A DNA stretch of 64,000 bases from an uncultured Prevotellaceae bacterium (GTDB taxonomy: Bacteria; Bacteroidota; Bacteroidia; Bacteroidales; Bacteroidaceae), in the NCBI GenBank assembly GCA_900318995.1, contig ONMR01000002.1, positions 85,373 through 149,372 on the forward strand, in the 5' to 3' direction. A model generated the notes under the pieces. That model did not search any database and was not told the DNA's origin. It saw only the letters and a list, made by a program, of their open reading frames with translations. Of this stretch, positions 7,484 through 15,996 are shown piece after piece. Each line of letters begins with the position of its first letter. Position 1 is the stretch's first letter. The position numbers and the translations under genes were made by a program.

Positions 7484-9478
7484 ATGTCTTTTGACGTAAA
7501 ATACTGTTTGATAGCAATCTGTACCCTGTGTTTCCACCTGGAAACACAGGGTCAGGTTTTATCTGACACCATGCGTACAAAAGACATTCCGCAGGTAACC
7601 GTAACAAGTGACCGCACCAACAGCCCGGGTGCGGTATCCACTTCAAAGAGGGCCGATGCCCGACTGATGCAGGCCACCGGCACGCTGCAGGTATCGGACG
7701 TAATCAAATACATGAGCGGCGCCACCGTAAAGGATTACGGAGGCGTGGGCGGACTCAAGACAGTATCTGTACGCGGACTGGGAGCATCACACACCGCCGT
7801 TGCCTATGACGGCATAATCATTACCGATAACCAGACCGGCCAGATAGACCTGGGCAAGTTCTCCGCATCACAGGCAGAATCCGTGCGTATGGTGAGCGGT
7901 CCCGACAATGACCTGCTGCAACCGGCATCGCTTGCCGCACAGGCCGCAGTAATAAGCATAAACACCGGTCTGCCGCAACTTAAAGAGGGCAAATCGCGCA
8001 ACAGCGCACAACTCAAATACGGAAGTTTCAACACCCTGTCGGCCCAGGCCCAAAGCGCATTCAAAGCCGGTCAAAACAACACCGTATCACTGCAGGCCGA
8101 ATGGCTCAAGACAAAGGGCAACTACCCCTATACACAGAATAACGGAGCAAACTCATTGGAGATGCGCCGTGACAACTCCGATGTGCAGCGCCTGCGCGTA
8201 GAAGGGGCTCTGCACAGCAATCTTAGCGACAACTCCCGGCTGACAACCCGCATATACTGGTTCCAGTCAGAGCAGGGACTGCCAGCCAACATACTTTACA
8301 ATGAGAATGCCGCCCGTGAGCGTCTATGGAACCGCAACGGGTTTGTGCAATCCACACTCACAACCTCCGTCAGCCAGCGGTTGACCCTACGTTTCAATGC
8401 CAAATACGGCATAACATACACCCGCTATCTGGACCCAAAAGTAAGCAACACTCAAGGCAAGACCGATAACCGCTACACCGAGCAGGAGGGTTATCTGTCA
8501 GGCGTTGCACTGTATCGCATAACTGACTGCCTGTCGGCATCAGCAGGCGTGGACGGCCGTCTGTCGGGACTGGACGGCAACGGAGCCGATCAGGCCCGCC
8601 CCACCCGATACACCCTTAACAGCACTGCCGCACTCAAATACGCATCAGAAAAGCTAACCGTTACCGGCCGTCTTAATCACGTAGTAACAAAAGAGAAAAC
8701 CTTGCTGCGCCAGGCGGCCGAGAGTTACAATCACCTCTCACCCACAGTGGGTCTCAACTGGACGGTATGGCCCGCCGCAGGACTTCACCTGAGGGCATCA
8801 CTTAGCAACACGCTGCGCCTGCCCACCTTCAACGACCTCTACTTTGAGCAGATAGGACGACGCGACCTCCGTCCCGAGCGGGCATCGGTAACATCGGCCG
8901 GAATAGTAATTGAAAACGAGGCGGCAGGCATACGTTACTCCATTTATGCCGATGCCTACAACAGCAACGTAAAAGACCGCATCATGGCTGTACCCGGCAA
9001 GAACACCGCGGTCTGGATGATGAAAAACATAGGACTGGTTACCACCCACGGACTGGAAACCGGCCTTGAACTTCACTCGCAGCAGGGACTGGTACGCCCC
9101 GCGCTGCTGGTTTCATACACCTATCAGCGCTCCATGGACAAATCTGACAGCAAGAGTTCCACCTGGAACCACCAACTGCCTTATACCCCCAGGCATTCGG
9201 CATCGGCCGTAACATGGATAGAGACTCCGTATGTAAACGCCAGCCTCAACCTGCTTTACAGCGGAGAGTATTACTGCAACGGCTACAACGGACCCGAATA
9301 CCATATGCCATGGTACTACGAACTGGGTTGTTCGCTATGGCGGACGTTCAGCATAAAATCATTTGATATATCTTTGAAAGCCGAATGCATAAACCTGACC
9401 GACAGCCGGTATGAACTGGTCCGCAACTACCCCATGCCTGGCCGCCAGGTGCGTCTTACCGCAACAATTGAACTATGA
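7484..9478 (+). CDS. btuB: TonB-dependent outer-membrane cobalamin receptor
   Basis: A 664-aa receptor with a signal peptide (cleavage about residue 23), a TonB-box-like PQVTVTS near residue 37, a plug domain (TLQVSDVIKYMSGATVKDYG, SVRGLGASHTAVAYDG, residues 60-175) and a 22-strand-type barrel ending in an aromatic-rich C-terminus. The plug has the LQVSDVIK...VRG pattern of vitamin B12 and iron-complex receptors. There is no N-terminal carboxypeptidase-like domain, so it is not SusC-like. The riboswitch upstream and the BtuG/BtuF genes downstream point to B12. Its stop overlaps the next start by 4 bases. Confidence 0.93.
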   Translation: MSFDVKYCLIAICTLCFHLETQGQVLSDTMRTKDIPQVTVTSDRTNSPGAVSTSKRADARLMQATGTLQVSDVIKYMSGATVKDYGGVGGLKTVSVRGLGASHTAVAYDGIIITDNQTGQIDLGKFSASQAESVRMVSGPDNDLLQPASLAAQAAVISINTGLPQLKEGKSRNSAQLKYGSFNTLSAQAQSAFKAGQNNTVSLQAEWLKTKGNYPYTQNNGANSLEMRRDNSDVQRLRVEGALHSNLSDNSRLTTRIYWFQSEQGLPANILYNENAARERLWNRNGFVQSTLTTSVSQRLTLRFNAKYGITYTRYLDPKVSNTQGKTDNRYTEQEGYLSGVALYRITDCLSASAGVDGRLSGLDGNGADQARPTRYTLNSTAALKYASEKLTVTGRLNHVVTKEKTLLRQAAESYNHLSPTVGLNWTVWPAAGLHLRASLSNTLRLPTFNDLYFEQIGRRDLRPERASVTSAGIVIENEAAGIRYSIYADAYNSNVKDRIMAVPGKNTAVWMMKNIGLVTTHGLETGLELHSQQGLVRPALLVSYTYQRSMDKSDSKSSTWNHQLPYTPRHSASAVTWIETPYVNASLNLLYSGEYYCNGYNGPEYHMPWYYELGCSLWRTFSIKSFDISLKAECINLTDSRYELVRNYPMPGRQVRLTATIEL

Positions 9479-11394
9479 AGAGAGCCCTTAAGATACTGCC
9501 CCTTATCCTGACCGTCCTGGCATGTGACCCGGAGCCGGTACTGCTTGAGCAGAGCCGGGTGATAGCCGACGCCGGTCATACAGGAGTCTATGTCCTTAGC
9601 GAGGGCCTTTTCAACCAGAACAACAGCACCCTGGCATGGATAGATTTCGGGACTGGACAACCCGATTCATGGAATTCATCTACAGCCCGTTCATTTGATT
9701 GTTTTGAGAAAGTGAACGGACGCCGCATTGGAGATACGGCAAATGATATGCTCCTGTATGGAAGCCGTCTCTATATAGCGGTATCGGAATCAAGTACGAT
9801 TGAGATACTGGATGCGGCAACATGCCGTTCCGTCAGCCAGATTCCACTGCAACGGGGCGGTGTGGCATCACAAGCCCGCCGTCTCACCGCAAACGGAGGC
9901 TTTGTCTACGTATGCTGCTTTGACGGCACCGTGACCCGCATTGACACCCTTACCATGCAGGCCGATGCCACTGTCACAGTAGGCCGGAATCCCGACGGAA
10001 TTTGCTGTGCAAACGGCAAACTGTATGTTTCAAACTCCGGCGGTCTGGACACTCAGAATCCCGACAACACGGTCTCTGTAATAGACATAAGCACCTTTAC
10101 CGAAACCAAGCGCATAACCGTGCGTGAGAACCCGGGTTCCATTTACGCCGATGGCACCAATGTTTACGTGGTATCCCGAGGCATATTCGATTACGGCACA
10201 ATGGATTATGACAGCCGCCTGCACCGCATCGACACGCAGACAGATCAGGTTACGGCTACATTTGACATCCCCATCCTGAGCATGGACATAGTTGACGGCA
10301 AGGCCTGGTTCTACGGTTACGGAGCGGGAGGCACAATACAGATACTGGATCTGGCAACCGGGCAGGTCACAGACTCCGATTTCATAACCGACGGCACCCG
10401 CGTGGAATGCCCCTACTCAATAAAGGTGGAGCCCACCTCACACAAGGTATATGTATGCGACGCTATGGATTACGTAACACCGGGTTCACTACTATGCTTT
10501 AGCCCTGAAGGCCGCCTGCTGTACCGCGTACCGGGTATAGGCATAAACCCCAACACGGTTGTATTCTGCGATGAAACCGTATCATTGACCCGGTATCAGG
10601 GCGAGCCGGAGATAATAGGAGACATTGACCGAGTATTCGAGTACATGCCCGCTCCCGGACAGTTCGTAAACCTGCTGCCCAAATATGAGCCGGGCGATGA
10701 TGCTGCAAGCATGGCAGCCAAGTGCCTCAATGCCCTGCAATCGGGCGGAATGGTAACTCTGGGAGCCTTTGGCGGATACATTACCGTCGGATTCAACGCC
10801 ACGGTCCAGAATCAGGAAGGACCTGATTTCAGGATTGACGGAAACGCCTACAACGGCAATGCCGAGCCCGGAGTAGTCTGGGTAAGTGCCGATGCCAACG
10901 GCAACGGAGAGCCCGATGATGCCTGGTATGAGATTTGGGGATCGGAACAGAGAGAAGGCAGGTCCGCTCCGGACTATACTATCCGCTACATTAAACCTAC
11001 TGCAGATAACGGAGACTCACCATGGAAGGGATCGGACGGAAAGTCAGGCAGCATACTTCAAAATATATATCACAGTCAGCCCTATTATCCGCAGTGGTAT
11101 GACAATGATTCCCTGTCATTCACGGCCACGCTGCTGCCGGACAATGCAAGTTTTGAGAACAACCAGTATGTGTTCTCATCGTTTGAATACGGATACGTTG
11201 ACAACAAACCCAACAGCCTTGAGAATTCGGCATTCGATATTGACTGGGCGGTCAACCCTGACGGCACGCCGGCCAATCTTGCTGGCATAGATTTCATAAG
11301 GATACAGAACGGAGTGATAGGCTGTAACACCACTACCGGCGAACTCTCCACTGAGGTATCGGCAATTTACAGTCTCAACCAAACAGACAAATGA
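9475..11394 (+). CDS. BtuG-like beta-propeller lipoprotein with an extra C-terminal domain
   Basis: A 639-aa lipoprotein (lipobox TVLAC, cysteine 17, then DPEP). Residues about 35-385 form a YncE/DUF5074-like seven-bladed propeller with repeated blade motifs such as SVIDISTFTETKRITV, GRNPDGICCANGKLYVSNSG and DTQTDQVTATFDIP. In gut Bacteroides BtuG is the surface propeller that captures B12 and hands it to BtuB. Residues about 390-639 add a second domain beginning EYMPAPGQFVNLLPKYEPGD, with GGYITVGFNATVQNQ and SADANGNGEPDDAWYEIWGS. I know this type from separate Bacteroidales cell-surface proteins. The propeller/second-domain fusion is the odd feature. It overlaps btuB and btuF by 4 bases each. 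Confidence 0.85.
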   Translation: MKRALKILPLILTVLACDPEPVLLEQSRVIADAGHTGVYVLSEGLFNQNNSTLAWIDFGTGQPDSWNSSTARSFDCFEKVNGRRIGDTANDMLLYGSRLYIAVSESSTIEILDAATCRSVSQIPLQRGGVASQARRLTANGGFVYVCCFDGTVTRIDTLTMQADATVTVGRNPDGICCANGKLYVSNSGGLDTQNPDNTVSVIDISTFTETKRITVRENPGSIYADGTNVYVVSRGIFDYGTMDYDSRLHRIDTQTDQVTATFDIPILSMDIVDGKAWFYGYGAGGTIQILDLATGQVTDSDFITDGTRVECPYSIKVEPTSHKVYVCDAMDYVTPGSLLCFSPEGRLLYRVPGIGINPNTVVFCDETVSLTRYQGEPEIIGDIDRVFEYMPAPGQFVNLLPKYEPGDDAASMAAKCLNALQSGGMVTLGAFGGYITVGFNATVQNQEGPDFRIDGNAYNGNAEPGVVWVSADANGNGEPDDAWYEIWGSEQREGRSAPDYTIRYIKPTADNGDSPWKGSDGKSGSILQNIYHSQPYYPQWYDNDSLSFTATLLPDNASFENNQYVFSSFEYGYVDNKPNSLENSAFDIDWAVNPDGTPANLAGIDFIRIQNGVIGCNTTTGELSTEVSAIYSLNQTDK

Positions 11395-12494
11395 GGAAAG
11401 CATCAGTCATACTTATAACCGCAGCACTACTGAGCGCCTGCAACGGAGGCGTAAAATTCCATGCTGACGGTGGTATAATGGAGCTGGCCAGCCACATATC
11501 GGTACTGGAAACAGCCCACAGTTATCACGTACGCATAGCCAACCCCTGGAAAAAGGGCACTCTGCTGCACACATATACATTCACTGATTCTACAGATACT
11601 GATTACAGGTTCAGCCGCAATGTCAATACTGTACATATTCCGCTCAAGCGTGTGGTTGTTATGACCAACAGTCTGGCACATCTGATGGTCGAACTGGGAG
11701 TGGAGGACTGCATTGCGGGAGTTTGCGAGCCCGAGTATATATCGGACTCCCTTATCCGCGCACGCCTGGCCGACGGAACCATTGCCGACTGCGGCAACAG
11801 CATGTATCCCACCGTTGAGAAGATAATGGAACTTCATCCCGATGCCATAATGGTATCTCCTTTTGAGCAGACCGGCTACGGCCAGCTGGAAAAACTGGGA
11901 ATACCCCTGCTGGAATGTGCCGATTACATGGAGACATCACCTCTTTCACGTGCCGAATGGATACGGTTCTACGGCCGTCTGTTCGGTGCCGCCACCATAG
12001 CCGACTCCTTATACAGTAAGGTAAGCACTGATTACAACCGCCTTAAGGAAGTTGCGTCCAAAACAGCGTCACGCCCCCGTGTTATGTTGGATACACGCAG
12101 CGGATCAGCCTGGTATGTAGCGGGAGGCGGAAGCACTATAGGACGTATGATAGCCGATGCCGGCGCACTGTATCTGTTTGCCGACAACGATAACAGCGGC
12201 TCGGTTCCGCTCTCATTTGAGACAGTTTATGAGAAGGCTCAGGATGCCGATGTATGGCTGCTCAAAAACAGCAGTTCGGTACCTCTCACATATAGTCTGC
12301 TTGAATCTGATTTTAAGTCATACGCATCATTCAAACCATTCAGGGAGCGTAACATATGGGTATGTGACGTCAATCAGGTGCCCTATTTTGAACTGAGTTC
12401 ATTCCACCCCGAGATGCTGCTTGGTGATTTTATATCAATCTTCCATCCGGAAATAAAAAACGGACGGCATTTCTACCGTCCGCTGAATGAATAA
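11391..12494 (+). CDS. btuF: BtuF-like cobalamin/iron-complex substrate-binding lipoprotein
   Basis: A 367-aa helical-backbone periplasmic binding protein. The lipobox is LLSAC (cysteine 17), followed by non-acidic NGGVKF, consistent with a periplasm-facing anchor. The binding fold is recognisable in VVVMTNSLAHLMVELGVEDC, MELHPDAIMVSPFEQTGYG and AGGGSTIGRMIADAGA. It would deliver B12 to a BtuCD importer, but no btuC or btuD follows here: the operon ends. A FecCD permease lies 13 kb away on the other strand (25580-26620). Its last codons contain a hairpin that serves as terminator for the opposing operon. Confidence 0.85.
   Translation: MRKASVILITAALLSACNGGVKFHADGGIMELASHISVLETAHSYHVRIANPWKKGTLLHTYTFTDSTDTDYRFSRNVNTVHIPLKRVVVMTNSLAHLMVELGVEDCIAGVCEPEYISDSLIRARLADGTIADCGNSMYPTVEKIMELHPDAIMVSPFEQTGYGQLEKLGIPLLECADYMETSPLSRAEWIRFYGRLFGAATIADSLYSKVSTDYNRLKEVASKTASRPRVMLDTRSGSAWYVAGGGSTIGRMIADAGALYLFADNDNSGSVPLSFETVYEKAQDADVWLLKNSSSVPLTYSLLESDFKSYASFKPFRERNIWVCDVNQVPYFELSSFHPEMLLGDFISIFHPEIKNGRHFYRPLNE
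12455..12482 (-). terminator. Intrinsic terminator of the SGNH operon, inside btuF
   Basis: CGGACGG (12461-12467) and CCGTCCG (12476-12482) form a 7-bp stem with an 8-base loop. On the minus strand it is followed by six T residues (12455-12460). It lies 35 bases past the stop of the minus-strand gene, within the final codons of btuF. Confidence 0.7.
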
Positions 12495-12516
12495 AGGTTT
12501 AATTTGCCTGGTGTTA

Positions 12517-12909
12517 TCAGCAACCCAGAATTATACGTGCTATCGTGCGGTCAACCGAAGCCTTGTACTTGCGTGACCATGTACCGCCAATGAGCATCAG
12601 ATACTCCACATCGTCAACAGAGAGTCTGGGGCCGTCGGCCGACTCGTTGAAATTGGGAGTTATATGGGCAAGACGGCATGCTGTCTTGATAAAGGGCTTC
12701 ATCTCGTCAGTGAAGCCGCTGAATACAACACACTCATCCCTGCGGTAATCACGGACCATAAGTCCGTAAGCAAGGTTACGTACGCGATCCTCGAATACTC
12801 TGGGTGAAACTTCAACCCACTTGCCGTCAACCGGTGCAATAGGCTTAACATCGCCGGCAATGCTCTTAAAAGCCGACTGATTGCAGTCAAATGAACAGAT
12901 TGTAGTCAT
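12517..12909 (-). CDS. Small protein of unknown function coupled to SGNH hydrolase
   Basis: A 130-aa protein that I do not recognise as a family. Residues about 30-66 (WVEVSPRVFEDRVRNLAYGL, then DECVVFSGF) resemble the N-terminal segment of AMP-binding acyl-CoA or amino-acid ligases, but the P-loop and the rest of a ligase are missing. The rest contains ADGPRLSVDDVEYLMLIGG and a basic stretch WSRKYKASVDRTIAR. There is no signal peptide or membrane segment. The start overlaps the stop of the SGNH hydrolase gene by 4 bases, so the two are co-translated, and a terminator follows. It may be a stand-alone partner domain for the hydrolase. Confidence 0.7.
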   Translation of the reverse strand: MTTICSFDCNQSAFKSIAGDVKPIAPVDGKWVEVSPRVFEDRVRNLAYGLMVRDYRRDECVVFSGFTDEMKPFIKTACRLAHITPNFNESADGPRLSVDDVEYLMLIGGTWSRKYKASVDRTIARIILGC

Positions 12910-13613
12910 ATCCTGAAGTTTTTATTTGTATTTACAAAATCACAAATGGCATCGGCAATGATACGGTGACCCTCCTCGTTGGGATGAATACCGTCACTGC
13001 ACAGATAATCGCGGTAATCCTTCCTTACCAGGAAAGGCGATGTGATGTCAATCACGGGAACTCCCTTGGCTGCACCCAGTTTCCACACTGCCATATTGTA
13101 CATATCGTGCCAATGACCTATAAAATCAACGTCACCGCCCAGCCATTTAAGGATGTTTTCGGGATTCAGGCCCTTGGTAATATGTTTAAAGTAACGCTCG
13201 CTGTCAATCAGGGGGAGTGAAAGCAGAACCGGTTTGGCACCGATCTTACAGATCCTGTCAATCATAGCCGAATACTGCCTGCGGAAATCGCCCAGCATGG
13301 TAAGAGGGTTATGGACCGACACGGGATCCTGTGAAATCTCATCCCAGTGATAAGAGCAGTCATTACCACCGTATTCTATTACGCAGTATCGTGAATCCGA
13401 TACATCATCCTTATGCTTTTCTACAAGGGCCATGCCCTGGTTGATGGTTCCGCCGAACCTGGCATAGTTCCTTATATCAAGTCTCAGACGGGAGCTGCAT
13501 ATCTCAGCAAAGCTAAGATTGCTTATCATATATTTAACGGAGCCGGCCAACCGGGAACAGTCTTCGACTATACCCTTCATAACCGAATCTCCAAAAGCGC
13601 ATATCTTGTTCAT
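12906..13613 (-). CDS. Cytosolic SGNH/GDSL hydrolase
   Basis: A 235-aa SGNH hydrolase. The four blocks are visible: the nucleophile serine in AFGDSVMKG (residues 5-13), the oxyanion glycine in ARFGG, asparagine in EYGGNDCSYHW, and the catalytic DxxH in SDGIHPNEEGH near the C-terminus. There is no signal peptide, so it is probably cytosolic. Substrates cannot be told from sequence; the family includes esterases, thioesterases and acetyl-hydrolases. It is the first gene of a two-gene operon with a -7 element 29 bases upstream. Confidence 0.85.
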   Translation of the reverse strand: MNKICAFGDSVMKGIVEDCSRLAGSVKYMISNLSFAEICSSRLRLDIRNYARFGGTINQGMALVEKHKDDVSDSRYCVIEYGGNDCSYHWDEISQDPVSVHNPLTMLGDFRRQYSAMIDRICKIGAKPVLLSLPLIDSERYFKHITKGLNPENILKWLGGDVDFIGHWHDMYNMAVWKLGAAKGVPVIDITSPFLVRKDYRDYLCSDGIHPNEEGHRIIADAICDFVNTNKNFRI

Positions 13614-13642
13614 AAACCGAATATCTCAGAATTTTTTCACCA

Positions 13643-13650
13643 CAAAGATA
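13643..13650 (-). promoter_or_regulatory. -7 promoter element of the SGNH operon
   Basis: On the minus strand this reads TATCTTTG, a full match to TAnnTTTG, 29 bases before the hydrolase start. No clear TTTG at -33 is present. Confidence 0.55.
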
Positions 13651-13719
13651 CATACATGGTCCGATGGGTGAAAATTAAAGGGATATACGGGCATACAGAG
13701 TGACTAAATCGGATATTTA

Positions 13720-13796
13720 GGGGTTAAAATTAAAATAGAGGGGTAGAATTATAATGAAAAAAATTTAGTCCCTTTAGATGTGGGATAGAATTTTAC
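13720..13796 (+). promoter_or_regulatory. Direct-repeat operator candidate upstream of the LytTR gene
   Basis: Three related blocks occur on the + strand: GGGGTTAAAATTAAAA (13720), GGGGTAGAATTATAAT (13740) and GGGATAGAATTTTACC (13782). Starts are 20 and about 41 bases apart, close to two and four helical turns, so they lie on one face of the DNA. A looser copy, GGGTGAAAATTAAAGG, is at 13666. LytTR-domain proteins bind pairs of imperfect direct repeats spaced about two turns apart, so these are probably autoregulatory sites. The last block abuts the promoter. Confidence 0.55.
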
Positions 13797-13799
13797 CCC

Positions 13800-13807
13800 T
13801 ATATTTG
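13800..13807 (+). promoter_or_regulatory. -7 promoter element of the LytTR regulator
   Basis: TATATTTG fits TAnnTTTG exactly and lies 28 bases before the start codon. It follows the three direct repeats. Confidence 0.6.
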
Positions 13808-13835
13808 CAGTCTTAGCTCAAAACAGTCTACAAAA

Positions 13836-14690
13836 ATGCATAAGATTCCAGACTCATATTTCAAAGGCAATACCCTGGCAACTTACATATTGCTTATTCC
13901 GTTATACGCTTTCTTCTTCCTTATCGGAGCCAAGCCATATCATCTGGACGCGTTCATGCAGGTAACCCAAGACCAACTGGCATTCAGGGCTGCCATTATG
14001 GCTTCAATAGAGATTGTAGTTACACTTATAAGCCGTCTCTCAATGCTTCTTGTCAGGAGCAAGCATCAGATCAACTATACCGGATTCATCATCTGGGAGC
14101 TTCTGGAAGGTCTGGCTATAGCGATGTTCTGCACACTGTTCGTATGGCTGATGGACAACCGCACCATGCTATATATGGAACTGCTACCCAAACTATTCAT
14201 CATAACATTCTCTATACTGGTATTCCCATATATCATAATAGCACTCCTCGCCGAGATCAAGGACAGGGACATTCGTCTGGCCAAGGATAAGGTCACAATA
14301 GAAAAATACGCAACCGGACAAATCGGCCGCGAAGACAGCACTCTTCCTTTCCTGGATGACAAGAAATCACTCAAACTGGCAGTCACTGCAAATGCCATAT
14401 TGTACATTGAGGCCGCCGACAACTACGTAAACATTTGCTATCTGAACAATGACAAACTGGTCAGGTTTCCTTTGCGCAATTCCATGCGATCCATAGAACA
14501 GATATGCGAGGCAAACAACATTGTCCGCTGCCACCGCTCCTATTACGTCAACCTGCGTAAGGTCAGGGCAATACAAAAAGGTCAGGACGGCCTGTTTGCC
14601 GAACTGACCTATGCGGCAGCACCTCACATTCCAGTATCAGTCACCTATTCCGAAACGGTCACCGGAAAGTTCTCTACTCTCACTAATTAG
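13836..14690 (+). CDS. Membrane-anchored LytTR transcription regulator
   Basis: A 284-aa protein. Residues about 12-135 hold four hydrophobic helices (TYILLIPLYAFFFLIG, IEIVVTLISRLSMLLV, WELLEGLAIAMFCTLFVWLM, LFIITFSILVFPYIIIALL). A short linker leads to a LytTR DNA-binding domain (about residues 175-280) with LYIEAADNYVNICYLN, RFPLRNSMRSIEQI and VRCHRSYYVNLRKVRAIQ. There is no receiver domain, so signals probably come through the membrane part. It converges with the ABC export operon (8-base overlap at 14683-14690). Its target is unknown, but phased repeats before its own promoter suggest autoregulation. Confidence 0.88.
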   Translation: MHKIPDSYFKGNTLATYILLIPLYAFFFLIGAKPYHLDAFMQVTQDQLAFRAAIMASIEIVVTLISRLSMLLVRSKHQINYTGFIIWELLEGLAIAMFCTLFVWLMDNRTMLYMELLPKLFIITFSILVFPYIIIALLAEIKDRDIRLAKDKVTIEKYATGQIGREDSTLPFLDDKKSLKLAVTANAILYIEAADNYVNICYLNNDKLVRFPLRNSMRSIEQICEANNIVRCHRSYYVNLRKVRAIQKGQDGLFAELTYAAAPHIPVSVTYSETVTGKFSTLTN

Positions 14691-15984
14691 GTTCCTGTTT
14701 TCCACGGTTACGGAGCTTACCGGCCTTCTCCTTCAAGTCCTGACGTACTTCTTCGACATCACGTACAGCCACACGGAGGTTCTTGCGCACTTGGGTACGG
14801 ATATTAAGGATAAATTCCGCACCCGGCATCTTGTCCGACCTGTACAAGCGCTCGTAGATGAGCAGGGAGAGCATGAAATAGACTCCGCTCTGAATCCATA
14901 GAGTTATGCTCTCAGTCCTTACATCCTGAAGCAATGCACCAGCCGTATTGATGCGGGCAAAACCGTTCACTCCGTGTGTTGACGGGAATAACTGCGCAAA
15001 CACTTTCCAGAATGCCGGCATGTTTGATGTGGGCCATGATATGCCACTCATGAATATGAGCGGAACAGACACAAACACAAACAGCAGGAAACAGGACTCC
15101 CTGTCCCTTACAAAGAATGATATGCAGATGGCAAAGAATATGCTTGCCAGCAGGAACGGCACTATGAATGCCACTAATGTAGGCAGCTGCCACAACTGAG
15201 GCATGTGGAACAGCCAAGGTACAAAGCAGAGTACGTATGTAGCGGTAAAGCCATAGACCAGCAGATAGGCCAGTCCTTTACCTGCCAGGACAACAATGGG
15301 ATTGCCATACTCCTGCCCCAGCACAAGGGCTCCGCTCCTGCGGCGCTCGTTCTCAGTGCCGGCCAGCATGGCCACGCCAAGCACCAGAGTCTGCTGTAGC
15401 ACCAGTATCAGCACCGCCGGAATAAGGAACGCCTGGAATCCGTTGGTGGGATTGAACATGGTCACATACTCATTCTCAATAGGCATGGTCATGGCCTCCT
15501 TCTCCCAATCCGAAAGTCCCGACAGCCGCTGCATCTGGATGTCACGGTTCATATCCAGCGATACAATGGTGCATCCGCTCAGCATGGCCTTGTAATATAA
15601 CAGGCCGCTCATATCACAGTACAGGTTGATTGTAGCCTGACGACCTTCGGAAAGTGTGCGTTCAAATTCAGCAGGCACATGTATCACTCCGTATGCCTTA
15701 TGACGGTGCATCAGGTTGCGTGCCTCCTCCATATCCGAGCAGTATGACACTATCTTGAGGTCAGCAGTGGCGTCACTCTTGCGCAGGAACTCACGGCTGG
15801 TAGCGCTACGGCACTCGTCCACCACCACAACCGGCACCTCACGGACCACCTCACGGCTGTACAGATAGGCGTAAAGCAACGGATAGAGCAGCGGCACTAT
15901 AATAAAGAACACCAGAACACCTACATCAGATAAGGTTCTCCTGAGTTCCTTTCCACATACATCAAGCAGATTCTTCACCCACAT
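14683..15984 (-). CDS. ABC-2 type export permease (second of a pair)
   Basis: An ABC-2 membrane subunit of the YhhJ/YbhR type. An N-terminal helix (VGVLVFFIIVPLLYPLLYAYL) is followed by a large periplasmic domain (about residues 45-180, VVVVDECRSATSREFLRKSD, GVIHVPAEFERTL), then five helices in the C-terminal half. I start at the ATG at 15984 because the longer frame opens with TTG; this leaves 12 bases after the upstream stop. With the neighbouring permease, HlyD-type adaptor and TolC-type channel it forms a tripartite exporter. No ATPase is encoded in the operon. The C-terminus is basic and cytosolic. Confidence 0.88.
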   Translation of the reverse strand: MWVKNLLDVCGKELRRTLSDVGVLVFFIIVPLLYPLLYAYLYSREVVREVPVVVVDECRSATSREFLRKSDATADLKIVSYCSDMEEARNLMHRHKAYGVIHVPAEFERTLSEGRQATINLYCDMSGLLYYKAMLSGCTIVSLDMNRDIQMQRLSGLSDWEKEAMTMPIENEYVTMFNPTNGFQAFLIPAVLILVLQQTLVLGVAMLAGTENERRRSGALVLGQEYGNPIVVLAGKGLAYLLVYGFTATYVLCFVPWLFHMPQLWQLPTLVAFIVPFLLASIFFAICISFFVRDRESCFLLFVFVSVPLIFMSGISWPTSNMPAFWKVFAQLFPSTHGVNGFARINTAGALLQDVRTESITLWIQSGVYFMLSLLIYERLYRSDKMPGAEFILNIRTQVRKNLRVAVRDVEEVRQDLKEKAGKLRNRGKQEPN

Positions 15985-15996
15985 ATCATCATTCAA

